DNA of 64,000 bases from Cavia porcellus (lineage: Eukaryota > Chordata > Mammalia > Rodentia > Caviidae), in NCBI RefSeq assembly GCF_034190915.1, contig NW_026947484.1, positions 188,908,982 to 188,972,981 on the forward strand, given 5' to 3'. The translations under genes and the position numbers were made by a program. The notes beneath the pieces were generated by a model. The model did not search any database. It was given only the letters and a program-made list of their open reading frames with translations, and was not told the origin of the DNA. Numbering within the stretch: the first letter of the stretch is position 1; every line of letters begins with the position of its first letter. Of the stretch, positions 53,068 to 61,975 are shown piece after piece.

Positions 53068-53225
53068 TTTTTTTGTTTGTCTTGTTTTCTGAGACAGGGT
53101 CTTGCCATGCAGTTCAGGCTGGCCTCAAACTCACTATGTAGCCCAGGCTGGCCTCAAATTCAGCACAATCCTCCTCCCTCAGCCTCTGAAATCCTGGTAT
53201 TGCAGGCATGCATAACCACATGGCA
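53068..53225 (-). mobile_element. B1 SINE, reversed
   Basis: TTTTCTGAGACAGGGTCTTG, CAGTTCAGGCTGGCCTCAAA, CCAGGCTGGCCTCAAATTCA, CTCAGCCTCTGAAATCCTGG, GGCATGCATAACCACATGGC. Confidence 0.88.
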
Positions 53226-54064
53226 TAAACAATTAATTTTAACTGTGGAAAATAAAAGCAGAAAGAGGAAATTGAAAATTATCCTAATTCTGCCATCTGG
53301 AAAACTATCAACATTCTGCAATTCTACACTATCAGCACAGTCTTATTTTTATGCACATATATAGTCTTTTTTGTTTTACCAAATACTATGGGTTCTCTGA
53401 TTTTTAAAAAAAATATTGAAAATACACTGAACACAGAGTATTCTGAGCTACATCCTTAACCCCCCACTTACCCTTTTTTGAGGCATTCTTGCTAAATGCC
53501 TAGGTTGAGCTCTAATTTACAATCCTCCTGCCTCAGCCTTCCTAAGGATCTCAGATTATGGACTGGTTTAAAACAATTTTTGTGGCTTATTCTCTTAACC
53601 TAATATTTCCCAAATTACTCAATACTGTTATGCAAAAAGTGCTTAATCACTTAGTTAACCAACTTCTGATTTTTAAACATTTTACTGCTTCCAAATTTTC
53701 GTAATAATGTTATAGCAAACACACTTGTAAGCGGATATGCTTTTTTATTTCTTATAACAAAAAAAACTTACAGTGGAACTACTAACCCATGCAAATTCCT
53801 AGGGATTTTTAAAATCTCCATTACCAAGTTATTTTGTATGTTTCCTGTACCAAATACCACTCTGCTTAACAAATAAATGACTGTTACCCTACTCTTGAAG
53901 GATAAAAAATTACTGTCCAAAAACAAACAAAATTTGACCAATATAAGAGGTAAAAATTCCCACTAAAGTTAAAAGGTATTTGTTTTTCTTTTTGCACATT
54001 TATTGGTCATTCAACTCCAATCTGTTGTGAATAAAGTATTGCTTTGTCCATGATTTCCATTGAG

Positions 54065-54150
54065 AGACAGACAGACAGACAGACAGGGAAATCAAACTCA
54101 GGGCCTCACATACCCTAGGCAAGTTCTCTCTCACTGAGCTTCACCCCACC
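54065..54150 (-). repeat. (ACAG)n microsatellite at an ID-like SINE
   Basis: GAGACAGACAGACAGACAGA (54065-54087) leads into GGGAAATCAAACTCAGGGCC and TCTCTCACTGAGCTTCACCC, a reversed ID body. The microsatellite probably grew from the SINE tail. Confidence 0.65.
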
Positions 54151-55206
54151 CTCTGCTTTTTTCTCAACAGCATGTCTGTACCTCTTGTAAGCATTCATTC
54201 TGGGTCCCATTTGATGTCAATGAATTTTAAATACTTTTCTCAGTTCACGTTTGTCTTTTGGTGGTGCTCGTATTTTTTTCTGCAGACATGTTTGAAATGT
54301 TTCATCTAGTAATGTTTATCTTTCTCTTCAGTGTTTTGCTCACCTGAGTTATACTTGTCTGCCTTTATTTGGTATTTTATAGTTTTACTTTTTAAACATC
54401 TTTTATTGTAGAAATATATATATAATATGAATTTACCATTTGAAACTTTTTTATTTTTATTAGTACACATCTGCAGTACATAATGATGACATTCACTGCA
54501 TGGGATTGGTGCATGTTCATCACACATTTCAATTCCCTTTCCCCCCATCTACCCTCCTTTTATTTTTCTAGCATCAGATTCATTTATTTATAAGAGCTTA
54601 TAAAGATAACTATCATATACAGATTGAAAACCAAATTAATAGGTCAAAGCACATATAAAACATATGATAATTATCCTAAGATACACTTTTAGATACATTG
54701 TCTATACTGGATTACAATATCTTTTTTTCTATTATCTGTCTTTTATTTCAAGATACATATATATAGAGAGAGAGAGACAGAGACAGACAGAGACAGAGAG
54801 AGAACTGAGTTTTTCATATGGGAGAAACCATGTAATATTCAAGCTTGGGTGTCTGAGTTACTTCACTTAATATTATGGTCCAAAAGACTTCTAGAACTAA
54901 TACCCAACTTCAGCAGCTTAGCAGGATACAAAGTCAACAGTCAAAAATCAGTAGTGTTCCTGTACTTCAAAAACAAACTCACTGAGAAGGAAATTAGGGA
55001 AGTAATATTCTTAACAATACCATCAAGAAAAATGAATTACTTAGGAATTAACCTAACCAAGGAAGCAAAAGCCCTCCACAATGAAAGCTATAGAGCTCTG
55101 AAAAATGAGATTGAAAAAGATATCAGAAAACAGAAAGCCATTCTTTGTTCCTGGATAGGCAGAACCAATATAGTCAAAATGGCCATACTTCTAAAACTGT
55201 TATACA

Positions 55207-55364
55207 AGCCAGGCATGGTGGCACATGCTTGGAATATCAGTACTAGGAGGCTGAGGTAGGAGGATCTTTGCAAGTTCAAGACCAGTCCAGGCTACAAAGT
55301 AAGCTCAAGGCCAGCCTGAACTGTGTAGCAAGACCCTGTCTCAAAAAGACAAAAAAATAAAAAC
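55207..55364 (+). mobile_element. B1 SINE with 14-bp target-site duplication, inside L1
   Basis: GCCAGGCATGGTGGCACATG, CTGAGGTAGGAGGATCTTTG, GCTACAAAGTAAGCTCAAGG, CAAGACCCTGTCTCAAAAAG. AAAACTGTTATACA at 55193-55206 and AAAACTGTTACACA at 55365-55378 are the duplicated target, with one mismatch. Confidence 0.93.
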
Positions 55365-55584
55365 AAAACTGTTACACAGATTTAATGCCATCCCAATTAA
55401 AATACCAATAACATTCTACAGAACAGGAGAAAGCAACCATAACATTCATATGAAACCAGAAGAGACCTAGAATAGCAAAAGCAGTTCTGGGCAAATAAGG
55501 GCAAGACAAGGGGCATTAAGATCCCAGATTTCAAGTTATACTACAAAGCTACAGTGATAAAAGTATCACGGTTATGGGGAAAAA

Positions 55585-55640
55585 AATCAGACGCACAAGG
55601 TCCTGAGTTCAATCCCCAGTAGCAAAAAAAAAAAAAAAAA
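55585..55640 (+). mobile_element. ID SINE fragment
   Basis: CGCACAAGGTCCTGAGTTCA, ATCCCCAGTAGC and an A-run: the 3' half of an ID element in the plus-strand L1. Confidence 0.75.
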
Positions 55641-56159
55641 AGGAGGAAGAAAAGGAGAAGGAGACCAGACTCGTGGATCAAGAGAACAGAAAAGAAGATA
55701 CAGAGCAACTCCAGGCATACTCAGTTACGTTATTTGTGGCCAAAGACCAAATCCCTACGCTGGAAGAAAGACAGCCTCTGTAACACGTGGTGCTGGGAAG
55801 CCTCGCTATCCACATGCCAAAGGTTGAACTTAGACCCGTGTCTCTCATCATGCACTGAATTTAAAATGGATTAAAGATCAAACATTAGAACAGAAACACT
55901 CCATCTACTGGAAGACAAAATAGGTAAAATTCCTGAAGACATAAGTACAGGCAAAGACTTTCTGAACAAAACCCTGGTTGCATGAGAAGTAATATCAAGA
56001 ATCAACAAATGAGCTCACATGAAACTAAAAAGTTTCTGTGCAGAGAAAGAAACCACTGACAGAGTGAAAAGACAACCTACAGATTGGAGAAAAAATTTTG
56101 CTGGCTACTCCAAAGACAAAAGAGTAGTATCTAGGATGTATTTTAAAAACTCAAAAAGT

Positions 56160-56245
56160 GGGTCAGGGATTTAGCTCAGCAGCATAAGCGCCTGCCTTGC
56201 AAGTGCACAGTCATAAGTTTGATCTCTAGTACAAAAAAAAACCCA
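56160..56245 (+). mobile_element. ID SINE inside L1
   Basis: GGGTCAGGGATTTAGCTCAG, CATAAGCGCCTGCCTTGCAA, AGTTTGATCTCTAGTAC, A-tail. CAAAAAGT occurs just before it (56152-56159) and again just after its tail, a likely target-site duplication. Confidence 0.9.
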
Positions 56246-56689
56246 AAAAGTTATATCCCCCAAATTTAAAGATCCAATTAAGAATGGACATCTGAAGTGA
56301 ACAAACACTTCTTAGATAAAGAAATATAAGCAATTAAAAAGTACATGAAAAAATGTTCAATGTCACTGGTTATTGGAGAAATGCAAATTAAAACAACTGA
56401 GATTTTATCTCACTCCAGAAAAAAATGGTTACCTTCAAAAAGTCAACCAGTAACAAATGCTAGTGAGGCTATGGGGAGAAAGGAAACATTTCCCATTGCT
56501 GATGGAATGGTCAACTGATGCAAACACTAAGGAAATCAATCCAGGAATTCCTCAAAAAACTGAGAGTAGAAATTCCATTTGACCCAGCTATTTCCCTTCT
56601 AGGTAACCTCCCTGAAGAGTTAAAGATATCATACCACAGTGATGTATGCATACCTATGCTTGTTTGGGGTTTGTTTTTGCTTTGGTTTG

Positions 56690-56775
56690 TTTGGTTTGGT
56701 ACTGGGGATTGAACTCACGACCTTTTACTTGCCAGGCAGACTCTTATATTGCTGAGCTAAATCCCCACCCCTGGA
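56690..56775 (-). mobile_element. ID SINE inside L1, reversed
   Basis: TTGGTACTGGGGATTGAACT, CACGACCTTTTACTTGCCAG, TTGCTGAGCTAAATCCCCAC. Preceded by a TTTG-rich tail. Confidence 0.88.
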
Positions 56776-57039
56776 TACTCATGTTTACAGCAGCACAATT
56801 CATAATAGCTAAGTCTTGGAAACATCATATCAACAGATGAATAGATAAAAAATGTATTTATACATAGTGGTATACTATTGACATAAAGAAGGGTAAACTT
56901 GAGTTATTTGTCACTGTAACCATTTTTAAGTGCACAATTCTGTAGCAATAAGTACATTCATAATGCTATGCAAGCATCACCACTATCCATTTGTAGAACT
57001 TTCTCATAATTCCAAAAGAAAGTTTGTATCTTTAGAATG

Positions 57040-57115
57040 GACAAAGAAAATGAGAGAGGGAGGGAAGAAGGGAGGGAGAAAGGGAGAGAGAGAGGGAGAA
57101 AGAGAAGGAAAGAGA
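57040..57115. repeat. purine-rich (GGGA/GAGA)n simple repeat
   Basis: An imperfect GAGAGGGAGGGAAGAAGGGA-type run in the L1 block. The Arg/Glu/Gly-rich open frames over it are artefacts of composition. Confidence 0.9.
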
Positions 57116-57599
57116 GGTATTCAGCCTTAGAAAAGAAGAACCTGCTGTTTGCAACAACATGGATGAACCTAGAGGACATCATTATAAGTGAAATAAGCCA
57201 GACACAGAAGTACATATTATATGATACCACTTATATGATAAATTTCAAATAATTCAATCTATGAAGCTGAGGACAGAATGGTGATTGTCAGGGGCTAGAA
57301 GGATGGTGTTGATCAAGGGATACAAAGTTTCAGTTATGAAGGATGAACAGTACCAGAATCTACTGGATAGCAAATTGCCTGTAATTACCAATACAGTGGA
57401 TACTGACAATTTTGCTGTCAGGGTAGATTTCATGTTTATTGTATCCACAAATAGAAAGGGCACAGGAAAATTTCTGGAGGTGATGTATATGTTTATGGCA
57501 GTAGTTGTGATGGTTTTAAAAGTGTATATTCATCTCCAAACTCATTAAGATAGATGCATTAATTTTATATATCAATCATATTTCCATAAACTTTTTTTT

Positions 57600-57990
57600 A
57601 AAGAAAGAGATTCTGTGTCCTTTAAACAATAAATTCCATTTCTCCAGCCCTCCAGGCTCTGGTAAGCTCTATTATCCTTTCTGTCTCTGTGAATTTGCCA
57701 ATTCTAGATATTTCAAACAAATGGAATCATATAGTATGTATCTTTTTGTCTGGTCTATTTCACTTAGCAGTATGTCCTCAAGTTCATTCATTTTGTAGCA
57801 TGTATTTTTCCTTTTAAAGCTGAATAACACTGTCATTGCATTATGTTGTGGCTCCACTTTTTGTTTTTGTACTGGGAATCGAACTCAAGACTTTGCACTT
57901 GCCAGATAGGCGCTGTGCCTCTGAACTATATCACCAGCCCTGGCTTCACTTTTTGTATGTCATTCTCTCAGCTACCCAAACTCTATTTTC
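57600..57990 (-). mobile_element. L1 3'-end fragment, reversed, with ID SINE
   Basis: CTGTGAATTTGCCAATTCTA, AAATGGAATCATATAGTATG, TGGTCTATTTCACTTAGCAG, CTGAATAACACTGTCATTGC is the reversed 3' end of an old L1. A reversed ID (TTTTTGTACTGGGAATCGAA to AACTATATCACCAGCCC) is inserted at 57860-57945. It faces the plus-strand L1 on its left. Confidence 0.75.
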
Positions 57991-57994
57991 ATAA

Positions 57995-58500
57995 TTGGTG
58001 ATAGTGTCTAAATATTGGTATCCAAAATTCACATGTTGAAGCCTAATGCCTCTTGTGACAATATTGCAAGGCTTTAAGGAGTTCATTAGGTCATGAGGAT
58101 GGAACCTTCATGGTAGTATTAGTGCCCTTATAAAGAAGTTGAGGGAGGCAGTGTCCTTCTGCTTTGTGAGGACACAGCAACACGGTGCCACCTTTGAAAC
58201 AGAAAACAAACTCTAGCCAGACACAAAATCAGCAGGCACTTTGATTGTGCCAGCTTCCAGAGATGTGAACATAAATTTGTTGTTTGTAAATTACTAAGGT
58301 TGGGTATGATGGTACACACCTGTAATCCCAGTACTCAGGAGGATGAGGCAGGAGGGGCAGTGAGGGTTGCAGGCCAGGCTAGGCTACACAGGGAGTTCAA
58401 GGTCAGTCTGAACTACATAGCTTGACCCTGTCTCAAAAACATAAAATAAAGATAAATAAATAGCCTACTTTAAGGTATTTTACTGTAACAATATGGATGG
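57995..58500 (+). mobile_element. ERVL-MaLR LTR (MLT1-like) with B1 in its tail
   Basis: Sense landmarks: ATGTTGAAGCCTAATGCCTC, TTCATTAGGTCATGAGGATG, GTATTAGTGCCCTTATAAAG, TGTGAGGACACAGCAACACG, GCTTCCAGAGATGTGAACAT, TAAATTTGTTGTTTGTAAAT. The expected end (AAGGTATTTTACTGTAACAA, TATGGATGGGCTAAAACA) comes only after a B1 at 58300-58462 (GTTGGGTATGATGGTACACA, GCCAGGCTAGGCTACACAGG, TGACCCTGTCTCAAAAACAT). Confidence 0.85.
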
Positions 58501-60579
58501 GCTAAAACAGATGATATGAAATAAACATGGAAAACAAGTAAGTTTCACCAACTTGAAATTCTGATTTTACCCTGTATCCCACTACCAAGCATTCTCCACA
58601 AGGGCAACTACCCCTAAATGGGTGTAAATTTTATCTTGAGGTACAAAAAAACTTTTGTATAAAGTACAACTATACATAACAGATATACTGTATATGTATC
58701 TGCCATCTAGCCCTTATTATAAACATTTAAATTTATAAATTTCTTTCTCTTGCTTTTCTTAGTTGAATGCTTGTTTTTATATTTGTACTAAATAATAAAA
58801 GCATTTAAAGATTTTAAATTTCTATCCTGGCATGGTGGCACACAGCTATAATCCCAGCATTCAAGAGAAAATCATCACAAATTCAAGGCCGGTCTGGACT
58901 ACACATTGAGTTGAAGAGCAACATGCAACACATTGTAAGACCCTGTTTCAAAAAACAAAGCGAAGTGGAGGCCACTGGGGATATAACTTGATGAGGCCAT
59001 GCATTCCACCTCCTGCACTGGGGTGGGGAGTTGGGGGACTGCATTTCTTTTGAGAACATCACCCACATCCCATAATAGCTTTCCACAGTCACTGCTGGGT
59101 AGCAGGTACTAAGCTAAGTGCTTTGTAAGTATCATATAATTCTCATTTCAAGCTTATGAGGTAGGTGTTGATTTGTTTCACAATATTGAGGACTGAACCA
59201 ATGGCCCTGTGTATACTAGCCTAGTGCTCCACCACAGTGCTCCCTCCACTGGTTTTTTTTTTTATTTTTTGACACAGAGAGTGTTACTTGTTACCAACAT
59301 TGTCCAGGGAACTAGTTGGAACTTTCAATTCTGTTCCCTCAGCCTCCAGAGCAGCTGGGATTGCAAGGACGTGTCACCATGTCCAGTCCAAGGCACATAT
59401 TATCATTATCATTCTACAGATGAGAAAATTGAAACTCAGGTAAATTCCATGACTTACCCAAGGTACTAAAATTTTAATTGGCACTAAAACTCTGAATCTG
59501 GAATATAACTCCAATGATAAGGCAGTGCTAAATTTTGACATTTTGTCTTCCATTCTCCCTATGAAATAGTTTACAATGGCAGCTTCTACAGTTATTAGGT
59601 AACTTATTTTTAGTTTCAAGAGATTAGATTTTATGATTAACTTTTTGCTATTTTCAAATTTCACATATTGTAGCTAAGAACTCACAAATTCTACTTTTTG
59701 GAAACCAAAAATTTCTTCTGACATGAAACAATATAGAAAACTAGATGTCGTCTACCGAAGTCAACCTTTTCACATTCTCATCTGCCTCTTTTTTAGTTAT
59801 TGTAAAGCTTCCGTAGATCAAAAATGGTGTATTAAAATCTCTCATCTCAATTTATTTCCCAGTTTTCAGTGGTGTGAACTCTGTAATATATAGATCTCTT
59901 TGTGATGTACTCTTTTTGCCTTGTGGGCCATTTTATTGCTGTTTAATTATAGCTAACATTTATTGGATCCCCTCCTTTGTATTAATAGTTTCTTACACAT
60001 TATTATCAAAACCATTCCAGAAGTAAAAAGGTATGGATCCAGGTCTTGTAAGGATTGAAACTTTTACAGGGTCTTCTCAGAAAAAAATACAAAATTATAA
60101 ACACAAAATTAGGCACGATGATGTTTATTGAGAAACGAGAAAATAAAATTAAGGTATCTCTTCTAGGACTTAGGAGAAATTCTTCCTGGTCCAACCCCCC
60201 ACCTAGAAGAGTCTAAATCTCGGAGTTCTGGGCCAAATTGAACTTACAGCTTTACCATACAATCTCCCCGCTGTTAGGAGGAAGTAGATGCTATCACTGA
60301 CTTTTTATAGACCAAGAAAGAAAGAAAGAAAAAAAAACCCTAAGGTGAGTAAATAGCTCTAGGGTTGCCATTAGAATCTAAAATTCATGCAAATGGACTC
60401 CAAAACCCTCATCGTTACCCTACCCGCTTCTGATTATCACCCTTGACCTGCACTAACACTTAGCTAAGGAACGCGTAGAGGAGACGCTAAAAGTAACAGA
60501 AGGGACAGAAGGGAAGGAGGAAGAGCGATGAAGACCCTCAGAAGATGGCCCGGAACTGGATGCACAGTCTTAGGAAAGA
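58501..60579. other. intergenic region left of the CpG island
   Basis: About 2.1 kb. It has a plus-strand B1 at 58825-58965 (CCTGGCATGGTGGCACACAG, AATTCAAGGCCGGTCTGGAC) with an ID-like scrap after it. A reversed MIR lies near 59100-59170, a worn reversed ID/B1 pair at 59190-59395, and another MIR scrap near 59395-59470. The AT-rich stretch 59480-60180 and the stretch 60180-60579 show no gene. Confidence 0.7.
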
Positions 60580-61317
60580 AAAGCGCCTCCGGAGCGAAGA
60601 GGGGAGAAATTTAACGGAAAGCGGTAAAACGAAGCAAGAAGCTGAGAAAGTCAGACGCCGGGTGCTTTAATTTCCGCAGCGGACAGCGCCCAACCCATGC
60701 ACAGGCGTGTCACTTGTTTGCCGCACCGCAGCGACCGCGCCTGGATACCCGGACGTCAGGGCCCCACTGCAGGGAGGAGGTAAATAGGAGACAAGGGAGA
60801 GGCGGAAAACGCCTGCAGCGTCCGAGGTGCTGCGGAAACTTTACTGCCAAGCGGGAGAGGCTGCCCTTCAGCCGCACGCTCAGAGCAACGCCGGAAGTGG
60901 GGCCCGGAACACGGCGCCCTCTCAGCCAATGGCGGCGTGATGCGCCCTCCGACGGTGGCCCGCAGGGCACCAGTAAGGCAAAAATGTGCAACTCAAGAAA
61001 CAGTTAAAGGCGCCATCCTCCTGCATTACTACGCGGGCTACCACAGCAGCGTGCCCAAGGACAGCGATTCTTTCTGCATCTTTCGTTTGGTTAACCTACC
61101 TCAAAATCATCGTATCTTTTATCTGAGTGCCATCTCACGCGCCACAGCTGCCCTCAGCAAAGATGGCTGATCTGGGCGAAAGAAAAACCGGATGTGGGCG
61201 GCCTGGGGGAGTGGGCGAGCGCCGGAGTGGGAGTGGGGAGGGGCGGGGAGTAGGGAGGGGCGGGGGAGTGGGCGGGGCCTTGTTAGGACTAGCTCCGCCC
61301 CTAACCTGGGTTTGCTG

Positions 61318-61425
61318 CCTATTTATTTATTTATTTTTATTTATGATACGATGTCTCTAGGTTGCCGAAGCTGGGCTCGCACTTGCGATTTCCCTTGCCT
61401 CGGCCTCCCGCTGAAATTACTGTCT
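61318..61425 (-). repeat. 7SL-derived SINE remnant within the CpG island
   Basis: A T/A-rich start (ATTTATTTATTTATTTTTAT) followed by GATGTCTCTAGGTTGCCGAA, GCTGGGCTCGCACTTGCGAT and CTCGGCCTCCCGCTGAAATT reads as a reversed 7SL-type monomer (B1/FLAM-like). It lies between the upstream GC boxes and the TBC1D2 coding exon. Confidence 0.65.
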
Positions 61426-61487
61426 TTGAAACGCCAATAGGACCTCCAGCTGCAGCCCCCAGTCCTCTTCTGGGGGCGGGTCCACCG

Positions 61488-61604
61488 ATGGCTCCGCCCC
61501 CGCTCAGGTGTCTACCTCTAGTAGGTGCCCGGAGTCGCCGAGGTCTGGGCCCAGCGATCCAGCGGGCAGCTTGTCCCTACGCGATCGCTGGTCTGCAGCA
61601 ATGA
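61488..61604 (+). other. upstream ORF overlapping the TBC1D2 start codon
   Basis: ATG at 61488 (CGATGGCTCC, G at +4) opens a 38-codon frame starting MAPPPLRCLPLV and ending LQQ. Its TGA stop at 61602-61604 overlaps the TBC1D2 ATG at 61601-61603 as ATGA. It only matters if transcription starts upstream of 61488, which the GC boxes at 61240-61280 and 61471 make plausible. No protein similarity was recognised; any role would be translational control. Confidence 0.5.
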
Positions 61605-61975
61605 AGGACGCCCAGGAGGACGTCCCGCAGTCCAACTCCCGCTCCTCGGGGTCCGAAGAGTCTGCGAGCTCGGGCCAAGGCCCCGAGGTGGGGCCTCCTG
61701 AGGAGGCGGAGGACCGTGCTCGGTCCCCGGAGGCGGCCCCCAAGAAACTTTGTGGGTATTTGCGTAAATTTGGTGGTAAAGGGCCAATGCGGGGCTGGAA
61801 ATCCCGCTGGTTCTTCTATGACGAGAGGAAATGCCACCTTTACTATTCGCGGACGGCGCAAGATGCTAATCCCTTGGACAGTATTGACCTCTCTGCTGCA
61901 ATCTTTGACTGCAAGGCGGACGCTGAAGCGGGGACTTTCGAAATCAAGACCCCTAACCGAGTTATCACTCTGAAG
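61601..61975 (+). CDS. TBC1D2: TBC1 domain family member 2 (Armus), first coding exon
   Basis: TBC1D2 is a Rab7 GTPase-activating protein that binds Rac1. It acts in cadherin turnover and in endosome/autophagosome traffic. This exon encodes 125 residues. Residues 1-47 are an acidic Ser/Glu/Pro-rich leader (MKDAQEDVPQSNSRSSG, GSEESASSGQGPEVGPPEE). From residue 48 comes the PH domain (KKLCGYLRKFGGKGPMRGWK, SRWFFYDERKCHLYYSRTA, DPLDSIDLS-like NPLDSIDLSAAIFDCKAD, FEIKTPNRVITLK), still lacking its C-terminal helix, which the next exon should supply. The ATG is chosen because it aligns with the human start and has G at -3. The donor is AAG|GTAAAT, phase 0. The leader differs from human as I recall it, while the PH part is nearly identical. 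The coiled coils and TBC domain lie outside the window. Confidence 0.95.

Larger units (their letters stand above)
47851..54839. other. intergenic region between two L1 blocks
   Basis: About 7 kb without a supported gene. Besides the elements listed separately, it holds a reversed MIR at 50190-50310 (TTCCACAGGTGATGACACTC, GCACAGAGAGGTTAGGTTAT). AT-rich unique-looking sequence lies at 51460-52180, a worn SINE remnant near 53450-53565 and (ACAG)n at 54065-54087. An L1-like 3'-end scrap lies around 54455-54560. The stretches 49080-50180 and 53570-54060 show nothing I can name. Confidence 0.75.
54840..57280 (+). mobile_element. L1 LINE ORF2 3' half, plus strand, dead, with nested SINEs
   Basis: The plus strand reads the C-terminal half of L1 ORF2. 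Bases 54849-55203 give LSSLAGYKVNSQKS-like and MNYLGINLTKEAKALHNES segments with KAILCSWIGRTNIVKMAIL. After a B1, the text continues with GCCATCCCAATTAAAATACC, CTGGGCAAATAAGGGCAAGA and AAATGGATTAAAGATCAAAC, and so on to ATTCCATTTGACCCAGCTAT (56571) and the L1 3' end near 57280. Frames are broken by many stops and by SINEs at 55207-55364, 55585-55640, 56160-56245 and 56690-56775. Around 56905-57010 the wording shifts to an older L1 3'-end type, so two L1 ages may be joined. Confidence 0.8.

Noticed and set aside
60714..61170. Open frames in the upstream CpG island (both strands)
   Set aside because: CpG-rich DNA gives long chance frames; no domain or conserved motif was seen, so they are treated as non-coding, though transcripts may exist.
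61504..61861. Several minus-strand and alternative-frame open frames over TBC1D2 exon 1
   Set aside because: GC-rich sequence lowers stop frequency; only the frame from 61601 gives the conserved PH domain.
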